A stretch of DNA of 64,000 nt from Moringa oleifera (lineage: Eukaryota; Streptophyta; Magnoliopsida; Brassicales; Moringaceae), in the NCBI GenBank assembly GCA_021397835.1, contig JAJFZO010000049.1, positions 10,607,001-10,671,000 of the forward strand. Direction: 5' to 3'. The notes below the pieces were generated by a model that did no database searches, was not told the origin of the DNA, and was given only the letters and a program-made list of their open reading frames with translations. Made by a program: the position numbers and the translations under genes. Below are positions 1 to 11,002 of the stretch, piece after piece (within the stretch, counting starts at the first letter, position 1; each line of letters opens with the position of its first letter).

Positions 1-1633
1 CCGAGGGATAAGTAATTCGACTCATTCACATCCAGATCATGAATGTTTGGAATCCATATTATGCAAGGAGACATTACTTTACTAATTTGAGTTAAAGGGT
101 GATATAAAATCGGTCTATTTTCGACGTCATATCCATAGTTAGCGCATTCATCATAGTTAGAAGCTCCAGCTTCATATCAAGTTCGTGATCGATATTGTCA
201 CTATCATCAATATCGTCACTAGCATCAATATCATCACTATCATCAATATCGTCACTAGCGTCAATATCGTCACTATCATCAATATCTGATATCATCAACA
301 AAAAAACCTTTAGGCTTGTTATCCAGGAACTTGTTTAGAAATACTGTAATCAAAGGAACATAGGAGTTTGTCACTAGGTATTTCACCAAATAGGATTGTC
401 CGGTTCTTATAAAACTTATCATTAAAATACCCCTAGAGGGATATAGGGCTAAGCGAAGTGAAAAGGTTTTTCCATGAGATGAAAAATGAAAACTATTAAC
501 CCCAGACGAAGTTTATGAATAAATGATTGTCAGATAATGAGTAGGGAATATCCGTCTTTCTACTAAACAGTATGTATTGAACTCATAATTCATTAGATAC
601 TTTTTATGAATGTTAACTAAGTATCATAAGTAAATTGTTCTCGGTTGTTCAATCATTTGATAATCATTGTCCACCGTTAAGGTGGAGAACTGAACCAAGA
701 ATTCTCATTCTTTATCATCAATCGAATCACTGTTCGCGACCCAGGATTCTATTTTATCATCAATCCAATCATCGCTCATGTTTTTCCTTTTTCTTATTAA
801 TGAATAGATCTCTTTACTTGTATGACTTAAATGTTTCATATTTCTCAAAAAAGTGATTCGATTGATGGGATTTGGTATGATACTTATAAGATCGATGATA
901 TCAATGAAATTGATATTCAAATATTTTTTCTTAGAACATTTTGATTTAACCCATAAGCGGGATCACTACCCCATAGCATGTTGCCGTTAGAACCCTGTAT
1001 TTCTTCTAGAGAATGTCCTAATTATTCTAGAGTAACTAGAAAGAGATTCTTTAACAAGAAAGAATTTAGTTCAGATGTAGGATACGTATCCAGAAGTTTT
1101 CGCAACTCAATCATGTATGATAGAATCGTCAAAGATTTGACCCTTTCAAACTCTATTTGTAACTCACTCTAGGCTCAGAAAACAAAGAGAAGATGTGTAC
1201 AAACGAGATATCCAGCAACAAGAAGAAGAAAAAGATTAAATAAAGGAACTCTCAAACATTTGGTGATCTCAGATGTGTCGATATCAATGGTGACTCATTA
1301 TTTCGATGAATCATTTCTTCGGACAGAAGAAGATTATGTAAACACTTACTCGAAATCTCACTTATCAGATTCCATTGTGGAAGATAATTTTTCTGAAGAA
1401 TTCGCCATGATATATTTGGTTCATGCATAATATCATGAAAAATGGATACAAATTTTTGACTGCTACTTAATATCGGTAATAGGTCTGACAAAGTATCTAA
1501 AAATATCAAAATTAGATATTTGTACCCTGTCAAAGTAAGGAACCACGACATATATGTTTGGAATAGATTCCATTTTGAGAGAGTTGAAAGGGAACTATAT
1601 CGTTGAAAGGTTCTATCCATCTGCCCTTTCTTA
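1..1633 (-). pseudogene. ycf2: ycf2 internal fragment, inverted-repeat A copy
   Basis: This is a partial copy of the giant plastid ORF ycf2, which in plastids encodes an AAA-like subunit of an import motor at the inner envelope. Only an internal part is present, equivalent to the stretch from the region around GQMDRTFQR (at the right edge) to the [13 protein letters not shown] region (at the left edge). The longest open part is 1252-1633, and frameshifts and stops interrupt the rest. It matches the second ycf2 copy at about 33813-35345 in opposite orientation. The 5' half of the gene is absent because it is joined directly to psbA near 1634. The strand and position fit inverted repeat A lying beside the psbA end of the LSC. 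The left end runs out of the window. Confidence 0.93.
199..295 (-). repeat. 18-bp tandem repeat inside ycf2 (Asp/Ser/Ile-rich)
   Basis: About five tandem copies of an 18-bp unit encode alternating DDSDDI and DASDDI hexapeptides on the minus strand. This is the known length-variable Asp-rich stretch of ycf2, just before the ELLTMMNAL segment. The partner copy at 35069-35160 has about the same number of units but much more substitution. It is a coding minisatellite and not a CRISPR array, since it has no spacers. Confidence 0.85.
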
Positions 1634-2272
1634 AGCACTGAATAGGGAGCCATCGAATACACCAGCTACGCCTAACATGTGAAATTGGTGTATAAGAATG
1701 TTGTGCTTAGCCTGAAATACAATCATAAAATTGAAAGTACCAAAGATTCCTAGAGGCATACCATCAGAAAAGCTTCCTTGACCAATTGGATAGATCAAGA
1801 AAACAGTGGTAACAGTTGCAACAAGAGCTGAATATGCAACAACAATCCAAGGTCGCATACCCAGACGGAAACTAAGTTCCCACTCACGACCCATGTAACA
1901 TGCTACACTAAGTAAGAAATGTAAAATAATTAGCTCATAAAGACCGCCATTATATAACCATTCATCAGCAGATGCAGCTTCCCAGATTAAGTAAAAGTGC
2001 AAATTTATAGCTGCAGAAGTAAGAATAATGGCACTGGAAATAATATTGTTTCCATAAAGTAGAGATCTAGAATCAGGTTTGCGAATACCATCAATATCTA
2101 CAAGAGGAGCTGCAATGAATGCGATAATAAATACTGAAGTTGCGGTCAATAAGGTAGGGATCATTAAAACACCAAACCATCTAATGTAAAGACGGTTTTT
2201 TGTACTGGTCATCTAGTTACAGAAGTGACCCCATAGGCTTTCACTTTCTTGTCTCTCTAAAATTGTAGTAAT
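1634..2272 (-). pseudogene. psbA: psbA 5' part (photosystem II D1), truncated
   Basis: D1 is the photosystem II reaction-centre protein of the thylakoid membrane. About 210 of the usual 353 residues remain, from the N-terminus to the GGSLFSA segment, where the sequence jumps into ycf2. The start codon at 2270-2272 is ATT instead of ATG, and a Trp codon before the TSTENR segment has become TAG. The long open stretch 1634-2212 keeps TM helices A-C almost in register. Its replacements are typical C-to-T or G-to-A products: Pro to Leu several times, Gly to Arg, Ala to Val, Glu to Lys. The C-terminal helices that carry the Mn-cluster and iron ligands are gone. It cannot encode a working D1. Confidence 0.96.
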
Positions 2273-2359
2273 AGTAAAATTTTGGTTTATTTAATCATGA
2301 AGGACTCCTCAAGCACACAAATTCTCTAAAAATAGAAATATAAGAGCTTGTTATTCAAC

Positions 2360-2389
2360 AGTATAACATGACTTCTATACCCATGTCAA
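2360..2389 (-). promoter_or_regulatory. psbA plastid promoter relic (-35/-10)
   Basis: On the minus strand, TTGACA (2384-2389) and TATACT (2360-2365) are separated by 18 bp, with a TATA-like element between them. This is the bacterial-type (PEP) psbA promoter arrangement. Both hexamers match the classical psbA consensus although the gene itself is broken. PEP does not act in the nucleus, so the relic should be silent there. Confidence 0.75.
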
Positions 2390-2537
2390 CTAATGTCAAA
2401 TATACATCTATGATCTTATCTATCTAGATTCATCAAAATCTTTTTTTCGAATGAATGAAGTGAGTTATAAAGCAAAAGTGGAATGCAGATTTGTATCCAT
2501 ATATGAATATCATTTTGATAAGATAATAATAATGTAA

Positions 2538-2572
2538 TGGGTTGCCCGAGATTTGAACCCGAAACTAGTCGG
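2538..2572 (-). pseudogene. trnK-UUU: trnK-UUU 3' exon
   Basis: This 35-nt 3' exon of plastid tRNA-Lys contains the ACTAGT-containing anticodon-arm side, the T arm and the acceptor end. C-to-T and G-to-A changes in the T stem (the GTTCGA region reads TTCAAA) weaken pairing. It pairs with the 5' exon at 5088-5124 across the matK-bearing intron. Confidence 0.9.
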
Positions 2573-5087
2573 ATGGAGTAGATAATTTATTTGTTAAAAT
2601 GAAACAAAATAAATATAGGTAAAGGTAACAAAATCCTTCCCTAAACCGTGCTTGCATTGTTCATTGCACATGGCTTTCTCTATATATACATAGAAAAGTC
2701 AGTTTCTTCCCTAAACGGAATTCAAATTGAATACTTGGTTATCAACCTTATTCTTCATTTCTTATTCTTACTGTGTGAACATTTAATAATGGCAATGGGA
2801 ATGAATGCATTTTTTGCTATCTCTTCATCATTTATGAAAAATTTTCATTTACACTACATGGTCCCATAACCAAATCATTCATGATTGACCAAATCATTAA
2901 TACAAATAATATCCGAATACCAAATATGCCCTCTATATAACTTTCACGAAGCAGAATAAGCTCTTGGAAAGATAAAAGAAAGAACTTGTTCTTCCTCCGT
3001 AAAGAATTATTCTAAAAGGTCCAAACCTAACCTTTTCAAAAAAGCTCATACAGTGCTTTTGTGTTTACAAGCCAAAGTTTTAACAGAAGAAAGTCAAAGT
3101 ATATATTTTATTCAATACGAAGTGTTTTTTCTTTTTTTGGAGGATCCACTGTGATAATGAGAAAGATTTCTAAATGTATGCACAAATCGGTCGATAATAT
3201 CAGAATCTGATGAATCGGCTCAGGTGGGCTTACTGATGGGATGCCTTAATGTATTACAAAATCTCGCTTTAGCCAATGATCCAATCATAGGAATAATTGG
3301 AATTTTTGTATCAAACTTCTTTATAGCATTATCTATTATAAATGAGTTTTCTAGCATTTGGCTTTGTACCACTAACATATTAAATCGTAAACTTGAAAAA
3401 TAGCCAGAAAGTCTAGATAATGTTTGGATAATTGGTTTATACGGACCCTTCGTGATTCAGACCACACGTAAAAATGACATTGCCATAAATTGACAAAGTA
3501 ATACTTTCATTTATGCATCAGAAGAGGCGTATCTTTTGAAGCCAAAATGGATTTTCCTTAATGTCTAACATAACGCTTGAAAGGATCCTTGAACAATCAT
3601 AAGATGTCTTGAAAACCATTAAAATAGGTTTTTATAAGATGCTCTATTTTCCATAGAAAAAAATTCACTCAAGAAGGACTCCAGAGATATTGATCGTAAA
3701 TGAGAAGATTGGTTGCGAAGAAAAAATTAGATGGATTCGTATTCACATACATGAGAATTGTATAAGAACAAGAAAAACCTTGGATTAAAAAAAGATTTCT
3801 TTGGAGTAATAAGACTTTTCCAATTACAATACTTGTGGAGATAGAACCGTAAAAAATGCAAAGAAGAGGCATCTTTTACCTAAAAAACGAAGGGGTTGAA
3901 CCAAGATTTTCAGATGGATGGGGTAAGGTATTAGTACATCTAATATGTAATTTAAATGTGAAAATTTGTGCTTTAAAAAGGGAAATATTGAATGAATTGA
4001 TTGTAAATTATGAGATTTTGTTAGTTCTTTTCCTTCTAAGGCAGATACTAATCTTAGAGAAAATAAAATTTTCACAATCACTACAAATACTACTGATATC
4101 ATTTGATAATAAAAATTATTATTGTGACCAAAAAATGGATTTTGGTTAGAATTATTAGTAAAAATAATCAAATGATTATGTTGATAGATTCGAAAAATTA
4201 AACGTTTCATAATTACTAAACTAGATTTATTGTCATAACTCAAATTTTCCAACAAAACGGATCTATTTATACTTAAACTATGATCATGAGCAAGTGCATA
4301 AATATACTCCTGAAAAATAAGTGGGTATAGAAAGTTATGTTACCAAGATCTGTGTAGCTTTAAATATACTTGAAATTCTTCCATTTCAATTGAAATTTGA
4401 TTTGAGCGGGTGTTTATTGGGTTATCAAATGATACATAATGCGATAGAGTCGAAACAAGATATTATGGTAAGAAAAGAATAAATACCTAAAAAACAGGTA
4501 AACTCATCAATGGATTCTCTACCCTCTTTTTTCCATCAATTGATTTATGTTGCTTATAGGGAAGATGATTAAAAATCCTTTATTTTTTCCAACTTAATCA
4601 TTCTTTTGATTTCGAAAATATATATTTTTTCTTTATCAATATACTGCTTCTTCTACACATTCATCTCCAACCCATAATAGGAAAAACTAATAGTTAGGAC
4701 TCATTAAAAAAATTGATAATCCACTCATGACAAAAGTCCTTCCTACATTAGGCACTAACATATTTTTAACATTTAATTAGATTGGGTAATCATTCAAATT
4801 ATGAACAGAGGCTCGTTACTTTTTGTTTCCCCCTAATTGAGGTCATATAATTTTATCCATTTATTCACTCGACTTAACTTTGAATTCAATTCATTTTGTT
4901 CTGCACCAAGAATTCGAACATGAGTTTGTACCAATCTGAAAAGAAAGAAATATGTTATTCGAATTCTCCATTGATACGACATGCTATTTTTTCCATTCAT
5001 TCTTTTCAGGATAAGTCATGGTCTTACAAACTCTAGTATGGATGAATCCTTTTCCTCATACAAATGTGTAAAAGATGCTAGTTGCAC
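2573..5087 (-). other. trnK group II intron relic containing matK
   Basis: This is the intron between the two trnK exons, about 2.5 kb, which is normal for angiosperms. Its domain V-like hairpin lies near the 3' end at 2643-2677 and still pairs partly around a GCA/TGC stem. The intron carries the matK pseudogene at 2875-4384. Retention of the intron shows that DNA was transferred. The parts outside matK hold nothing else that I recognise. Confidence 0.85.
2875..4384 (-). pseudogene. matK: matK (intron maturase) pseudogene
   Basis: MatK is the group II intron maturase of plastids. The N-terminus (MEEFQ) starts at 4384 and the C-terminal CINDLVNHE with its TGA stop lies at 2875-2877. At about 1510 bp it is close to the usual length. 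Recognisable parts include YDNKSSL...NQNPFFGHN (in the longest open piece, 3824-4255) and the C-terminal domain X region. A Gln codon near residue 15 has become TAA and several frameshifts follow, so no full product is possible. The position inside the trnK intron is normal. Confidence 0.95.
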
Positions 5088-5124
5088 TTAAAAGCCGAGC
5101 ACTCTACCATTGAGTTAGCAACCC
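5088..5124 (-). pseudogene. trnK-UUU: trnK-UUU 5' exon
   Basis: This is the 37-nt 5' exon of tRNA-Lys with D arm and UUU anticodon intact. One difference from the common plastid sequence is visible in the anticodon stem (GCTCG for ACTCG). Its 3' partner exon at 2538-2572 is more damaged, and splicing would need plastid factors. Confidence 0.92.
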
Positions 5125-5974
5125 AAAAAAAAAATAATTAGAATGTATAGATACAATCGGAATTCCAAAAAAAAAAAAGAGATTCAATTTCACAACGTAA
5201 TCAAAACCAAAACATTAAACTAGCAAGAAATCTAAAAAATTTAAACTAAAAATTTTTAATTGATTATGAACATAAAAATAAATGAACGAAGTAAATAGCA
5301 AATGAAAATACAAGAAATTCTCAAACAAAAACGTAGATAAAGTAATAAAAATTTACAAACTACCTCTTTTTCTTATGTTATTCATCCATTTTTTCACTAT
5401 CAATAAACAAAAAGACTTCTTATGTCACACTAAAACAATTTGTTGTATCACAGAAATATAAAAGAACCTATGATTTGAATGAAGTAAAGTAAAAAACCAA
5501 ACCTATGGATCGGAGATAAATAGATCTATTTCTCTATGATCGCATTATATTTGTTCGATTCACTCTTATCAATATGATCATGAATATTGAATATGAAAGA
5601 AATAAAAAAGAAATAAAAGAAATATATAATATATAATAAAAAAACGCAAGCTTAATCCCTTGTTTTCTTAGTTGTTAATATATTTACAATGAAAGAAAAT
5701 TACCGTAGTGAGGGTAATGTAAAAAAAAATGATATTTTTTTAACAAATTTTTTCATTTATTGTTTCCATGTATTTTATACCAATAAAATTATATGAATAA
5801 AATCAATTTCTGTAAAATAAATTTTACTCATTATAAAACATGATATTCTTTAGTAGGAATACTAAATTGGGAAAAATAGATAGGTATGAATAAAGGAAAA
5901 GAGGGGGAAAGAGTAGAGAATTTTTTATACAAAGCTATATATGAGTCATCCATACCCTCTTTTTTTTGTATTTT
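5125..5974. other. trnK-rps16 spacer
   Basis: A very AT-rich intergenic spacer with many A and T runs. The length fits the plastid trnK-rps16 spacer. I see no gene. Confidence 0.7.
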
Positions 5975-7127
5975 ATTAATTTCATTTCATTTGATTAACA
6001 CTAAGTTTCGTAAAACCCCTGCCTTCTTTGAAATATCATGAATAGTTCCTCTAGGTTGAGCACCTTTTTTAAGGAAATATAAAATAGTAGAAACATTTAA
6101 ATACGTTTCATAATTTATCGGATCATAAAAACCCACTTTCAAAAGATCCCTTCCTTCTCTTCGGGATTGAACATCAATTACAATGATTCGATAAACAGCT
6201 CATTGGGATAGATGTAGATGAATACTATCCCTAGAAACGTAAAGAGGGTTTCTCCTTATACGACTCGAGAAAAAAATGATTATGATTATAGATGAGTTTG
6301 TGTCTATGTAAAAAATTAAAATGTCAAATAGATTCATAAAAGACCAAATCAATTAGGCATTTAAGTTCTAAATCCTTTTTTTCTTCTTTTCTTTAAAAAA
6401 AAAACATTCGTACTCTTATAACTCAAGTTGGATAAGTCTCAAATAGGTCAACAGAAAACCCTTAGGCATTTCATTTATTAAGTAGTGTCTAAGTCTTTTT
6501 TTTGTCTGTCTCCTTTACAATCAATTTTGATTCTTCATTGTGATCTAGTTGTTGAGACAATTGAAAACAAGAAGGTATTCCTTTGTTCAAAGATCCTTTA
6601 TCCTTGCTTTGAATCATTGGGTTTAGACATTACTTCGGCGATTTTTAATCATTTTAAAAATGGCAGCAACAAGCCCTTTTTTTGTTTATGATTTTTTTCT
6701 ATCAAGAAATCATACAACTGCTTGATTCACGTATCATACACTTTAGATCGAAAGAATTTTTGCAATTTCAACAAATTTTTCTTGTGGATTTGAAAAATTG
6801 CTTGAAATGGATCCCTTCAATTTCTACATCGAAAAAAATATACTTACGAAGTTGGAACAACTTATTGATTGGCACTAACCTTAGATCCTTACCCCTTGAG
6901 AAAAGAACAAATACTTTCTCCTCGAGCTCCATCCTGTACTATTTTTTACATTAGAACCCAAGAAAAATCAGGGTTCTAGTAGAATAAAACAAAGAATGTC
7001 AAGCCAAGAGCACCTTTATTATTGTATAAAGTAAAGTGGTAGATGTAAAAGTCTACAGCAAATCGTGTCCTTCAATTCAAGCTGCACGTTGTTTTCTACC
7101 ACACTGTTTCAAACGAAGTTTTACCAT
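5975..7127 (-). pseudogene. rps16: rps16 (ribosomal protein S16) pseudogene, two exons
   Basis: S16 is a small-subunit protein of the plastid ribosome. Exon 1 (7088-7127) reads MVKLRLKQCGRKQR. Exon 2 (about 5975-6201) reads [19 protein letters not shown] through GFYDPIN to [14 protein letters not shown]. Much of exon 2 is still in frame, but after the KKAG segment a small indel shifts the frame, and a Thr-Lys-Phe-Asn-like tail ends in stops. A group II intron of about 0.9 kb separates the exons. Length and order are normal for an angiosperm. Confidence 0.93.
6202..7087 (-). other. rps16 group II intron relic
   Basis: Sequence between the two rps16 exons. A domain V-like hairpin (GAGTCGTAT with its partner ACG arm) sits at about 6237-6268, close to exon 2 as expected. 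The open frames on the plus strand at 6485-6954 lie inside the intron, match no protein I know, and are judged chance. Confidence 0.8.
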
Positions 7128-7594
7128 AACATTCCTCTAGTTTGGAACTAATATGTAATTGATTCAATTATGCAATCATGAATAGTCATTGTTTGATCGG
7201 CACATAGTAATTTATACTTTTTCCCTCTATTTGTATATGAAATATGAACAGGATGGAGAATTTATGAAGAAAAAGTCTCAGTAAAAATTCAAATAAATTC
7301 CATATTTTATTGTATAAATGCAATGCCTATTTCATTGTATGAATGAAAAATAATATTTTTATCAATAAATAGATTTAATTAATTATTTATCAATATATAT
7401 ATTTTTGAATTTCAACTCTTGTAACCTATGTTTCTACCTTAATCGGATCACAGGTAGATGTTATTTGAACTCGATTCAAGTGATGAAAAAGAAATCTTTC
7501 TTCCCCCTGAATCTTTAAAAATTAGACATAAGAATCACATTTTCTCCAATATTTTACTCTTAAACAGAAGGTTGTTCAAAAAGAATAATAACTC
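7128..7594. other. rps16-trnQ spacer
   Basis: AT-rich plastid spacer with no recognisable gene. It is shorter than in many angiosperms, where it often exceeds 1 kb, so an internal deletion is possible. Confidence 0.6.
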
Positions 7595-7666
7595 TAGGAT
7601 GGAAGGATTTGAACCTCCGAATAGCAGGACCAAATCCCATTGCCTTACCGCTTGGCTACACCCTAT
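7595..7666 (-). tRNA. trnQ-UUG: trnQ-UUG (degenerate)
   Basis: A full-length 72-nt match to plastid tRNA-Gln with the UUG anticodon kept. The acceptor ends are changed (5' ATAGGGT for TGGGGCG), with G-to-A in the anticodon stem and C-to-T in the T loop. It is probably not functional in its present setting. Confidence 0.9.
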
Positions 7667-8009
7667 TTAGATTTCTATTCAACAGTAATAAAGACTAATA
7701 TTATTAGTGGTTATTCGTAAATTCTAGCCCAAATATCTATGAAATAGATTAGATTGGTGTTAGGATTTTGACACATGTAGATATAAAATGAAACCGAATT
7801 TATTGATCATTACATATAATTCAATTAAGATATTGTATGAAAGTATAATTTATTTTATTCTCTTGTGAGAATGGAAGGATTTTTTATGGGGTGAGTTCAA
7901 AGAAGTATTTTTACTCTACCCGCTTTCCTTTCTTCATTTGGAGCTTATATCAGTAACACATTAATAACTCAATCAAAATCAAATTATCTATAAGACCAAA
8001 ATATTTGTT
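7667..8009. other. trnQ-psbK spacer
   Basis: AT-rich spacer between trnQ and psbK. I see no gene. Confidence 0.6.
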
Positions 8010-8193
8010 ATGCTTAATATATTTAAATTGATCTATATCTGTTTTAATATTTTTCTTTTTTCGAGTAGTTTTTTATTCGCCAAATTGCCCGAGGCCTACA
8101 CTTTTTTTAAATCCAATCATAGACGTTATGCCACTAATACTTGTTCTCTTTTTTCTCTTAGCCTTGATTTGGCAAGTTGCTGTAAGTTTTTGA
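8010..8193 (+). pseudogene. psbK: psbK (photosystem II subunit K), frameshifted
   Basis: PsbK is a small one-helix subunit of photosystem II. It starts MLNIF at 8010 and matches PsbK through [11 protein letters not shown]. Near the T run at about 8101-8108 the frame shifts. The remaining NPIIDVMPL...[11 protein letters not shown] segment continues in another frame to the TGA at 8191-8193. Total length is 184 nt against about 186 usually, so a single small indel explains the break. The cleaved presequence region and the single TM helix are both still recognisable. Confidence 0.94.
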
Positions 8194-8638
8194 TGAGATC
8201 CTTAATACTGTCCTAGAAATATTCATGATTTATTCGATAAAAAAATTTAATAATTAAGAAGATCAAATGAGTCTTATAGTATGAGCGAACCCCCAATTCA
8301 AACATTGAAATTTTTGGGTAGACATGATAAATCTGGATCATCCTATTTCCTCATTTTGAACCCTTTTTTTCACTGAAAAAACCTATTAGAGTCCACCACA
8401 ACACAATACCTAATTGTTGGTACGAAAAAAAATTTTTAATAGGAAAGACACAACTGTTATCTTCTTACAAATGAATTCTTAAAAAAGCAAATCTTTTCTA
8501 TTTGATTTAATTTACAGAAATCATCGAAATCGCTTCATTTCTTAGTGCCAAAATAAATAAGGTATGTGGTATAAAAATAGAGAATCTATTCTCCATTTTT
8601 TTTCCCCTAAATAAATATAAGATCTTAGGGATTGTGTA
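8194..8638. other. psbK-psbI spacer
   Basis: Spacer between psbK and psbI, AT-rich, with no gene seen. Confidence 0.65.
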
Positions 8639-8749
8639 ATGCTTACTCTCAAACTCTTTGTTTACACCGTAGTGATACTCTTTGTTTCTCTCTTGGTCTT
8701 TGAATTCCTGTCTAATGATCCAAGGTGTAATCCTGGACATGAAAAATAA
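8639..8749 (+). CDS. psbI: psbI (photosystem II subunit I), intact ORF in a dead tract
   Basis: PsbI is a 36-residue single-helix subunit next to the photosystem II core. The ORF from ATG 8639 to TAA 8747-8749 has 36 codons, exactly the family length, and reads [20 protein letters not shown] then FEFLSNDP and an altered tail (CNPGHEK for RNPGREE). Changes from the usual sequence include Gly to Glu in the helix end, Arg to Cys and Arg to His, all deamination-type. It is the only full-length uninterrupted protein gene seen here. Its small size makes chance survival likely, and expression outside a plastid is doubtful. Confidence 0.9.
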   Translation: MLTLKLFVYTVVILFVSLLVFEFLSNDPRCNPGHEK

Positions 8750-8840
8750 AAAAATAAGGGTTTTCTTGCTTGATTTTTTATAAATGTTATAATATATTAA
8801 GATTTTATTTATTTCAATTCAACATTATCAAAAAAAGAAA

Positions 8841-8928
8841 CGAAAATAGAGGGATTCGAACCCTTAGTACGAATAACTTATACAATGGATTAGCAATCCG
8901 ATGCTTTAGTCCACTCAGCCATCTCTCC
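8841..8928 (-). tRNA. trnS-GCU: trnS-GCU
   Basis: An 88-nt class II plastid tRNA-Ser with GCU anticodon, long variable arm and T loop TTCGA present. Some stem changes are visible, for example in the 3' acceptor strand. It is among the better preserved RNA genes here. Confidence 0.93.
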
Positions 8929-9807
8929 TAATTGGAAAAGGATAAGTACTATCTTACATGACACAAAAAAGTAATGCTTAAAAAAAGCCCTTATTTACTT
9001 TTTTTTGTATAGATTATTAATTATATACAATACAACTTTTATTTATTTATATATATATATATAACTCTTATTAAAATTTTCATTTAGATAAAAAAAAGGC
9101 TCGAAAGAGATATTTCAAATAAAAATATAAAAAAAAATATCTCTTTGATTATGTCTCGTTCAAAATGGTCTTTTTTTTAATTTCCACAGCCTGGCTTGGT
9201 CAGTATCCAGTTGGGCCATCTTTGTTGTACAACGAATCAAATCATACCACTTAATCATAGCTAAAATGATTCAAGTTTTTAATTTGAAATTTAAAAAAAA
9301 TGTGTTTGTGATAAGAATCAAAGTGTCATTTATTTTTCTATTTTAATTTTTTATTTACATTTATTAAAATAAAAGAAAATATTAATTATAATATATTAAT
9401 ATATTAATAATATAACATATTTTTATATTATATTATATTATTAATTTTATAATAAATTTTATTATATTTTTTCTAAAAAATATCTTTAAATATAAAAAAT
9501 ATCTTTAAATATATTAAAATAATGAAAATATGGATTCTTGCCAATACATTTTTATGTTATAACCTAAGCCTTTTTGCTGAGCCCTATCTATGAAAATTCC
9601 TCCAACAAAAGAAAAAAAAAGATCTTTTTATTTTATTTAGTTATTAAACTAAATAACTCAAATGAGCCTTTTTTTACTCATTAGGTCTTTTCACAAAATG
9701 CGTCAATGCTCTACTTTTCAGGATTTTTTCTGATTTTATTTTATTTTGATTATGTCCAATTACCTTCTACGACAAAAGGTCCTTTTATGTACAATAATCG
9801 CATTGTA
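8929..9807. other. trnS-trnG spacer with AT-rich blocks
   Basis: Plastid trnS-trnG spacer. The stretch around 9180-9260, with the CCTGGCTTGGTCAGTA block, resembles a conserved part of this spacer. The region 9335-9520 is almost pure A/T, with short TATTA/TAATA repeats and a duplicated AAATATCTTT-type block. No gene. Confidence 0.65.
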
Positions 9808-10576
9808 ACGGGTATAGTTTAGTGGTAAAAGTGTGATTCGTTTTATTAACTCCCTTAATAATTAAGGGGTCCTTTGATTTGGTTCATCTTACGATCGAAA
9901 ACTTTATTTCTTAAAAGGATTTAATCCTTTATCTTTCAATGAAAAATTTGAGAAAGAGTATACATTCTCGTTATTTGTATCCAAGAGTCAATTATAAATT
10001 GAAAAATTAATTGGAATATGAAATTACAAAACATAATTTTTGAATTGGATCGCTATTTCTAATTGAATAAGTATGAGAAAAGGATCCATGGATAAAGATA
10101 GAAAAATTTATTTTTAATCGTAACGAAATCTTCAATTCAATTTTTGTTTTGTATAGAAAAAATTTAAGCAAAATAGCTAATAAACGATAACTTTAGTTTA
10201 CTAGAGACAACATATTGTTTTAGCACGATGAAAACAAAATATATTTCCCAAGGATTCTATTAAATAGAAATAGAGAACGAAGTAACTAGAAAGATCGTTA
10301 TAATCTCCCTCTTCTAGAAGGATCACCTATAAAGAAAATTATTCTAAATTGAATGCATTCAAACAGAAAAGCTAGCATAGATGTTATGGGTCATACTTTT
10401 ATTTTGTTCCCATCTTTTTATATCTTGCAATTTGTCCATCTTTCATAAAGGAGCCGAATGAACCCAAAGTTTCATGTTCGGTTTTGAATTAGAGACGTTA
10501 AAAATGATGAATCAACGTCGACTATAACCCTTAGCCTTCCAAGCTAACGATGCAGGTTCGATTCTCGCTACTCGCT
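9808..10576 (+). pseudogene. trnG-UCC: trnG-UCC with group II intron
   Basis: Plastid tRNA-Gly split into a 5' exon at 9808-9830 (ACGGGTATAGTTTAGTGG...) and a 3' exon at 10528-10576, which carries the UCC anticodon (CTTCCAAGC) and T arm. The acceptor base pairs are damaged (first G to A, and CCCGC to CTCGC). The intron of about 700 bp has a domain V-like hairpin at 10451-10490 (GAGCCGAATGAA...TTCGGTTT). Exon order and sizes are normal. Confidence 0.92.
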
Positions 10577-10744
10577 TTAGATTCCCTATTTTATATTATA
10601 GAGATAATATATATTTGAATATGTATTAATTCACTTCATTGAAGTGAATTAATACACAATTCCTTAAATTGTGTCACATATTCTTTATTTTTTCCAAACA
10701 AAAGATAGTAAATTAAAAAAATGCGAAAAAAATCAAAATGAAAA

Positions 10745-10816
10745 GTGTCTATTGTCTAATGGATAGGACAGAGCTCTTCTAAACCTTTGGTATAGATTCA
10801 AATCCTATTGGACGCA
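10745..10816 (+). tRNA. trnR-UCU: trnR-UCU (degenerate)
   Basis: A 72-nt match to plastid tRNA-Arg with anticodon UCU kept (CTTCTAAAC). The 5' acceptor strand reads GTGTCTA instead of GCGTCCA, and there is one G-to-A in the T stem. Confidence 0.93.
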
Positions 10817-11002
10817 ATTTATTTCCATATATATTTCTATGTTAAAAAAGAAATATTGAATGATTTGAATAAGAGATGCTTACTTATGTTATATGTATTA
10901 TATACTTATTTAATACTTAGAAACTTATATTATTATTAAATGAAAATGAAATTAATTAAATTAAAGAATAAAGATTAAGAATGATCGATTTCTTTTATTT
11001 AT

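Noticed and set aside
199..295. CRISPR-like regular repeat
   Set aside because: Tandem 18-bp coding units without spacers; it is the known Asp-rich repeat of ycf2.
6485..6954. Two plus-strand ORFs in the rps16 intron
   Set aside because: They lie in an intron on the opposite strand, with low-complexity composition and no recognisable motif.
9335..9530. Possible replication origin or transposon end in the A/T-rich block
   Set aside because: No terminal repeats, target-site duplication or iterons are visible. Such blocks are common in the trnS-trnG spacer.
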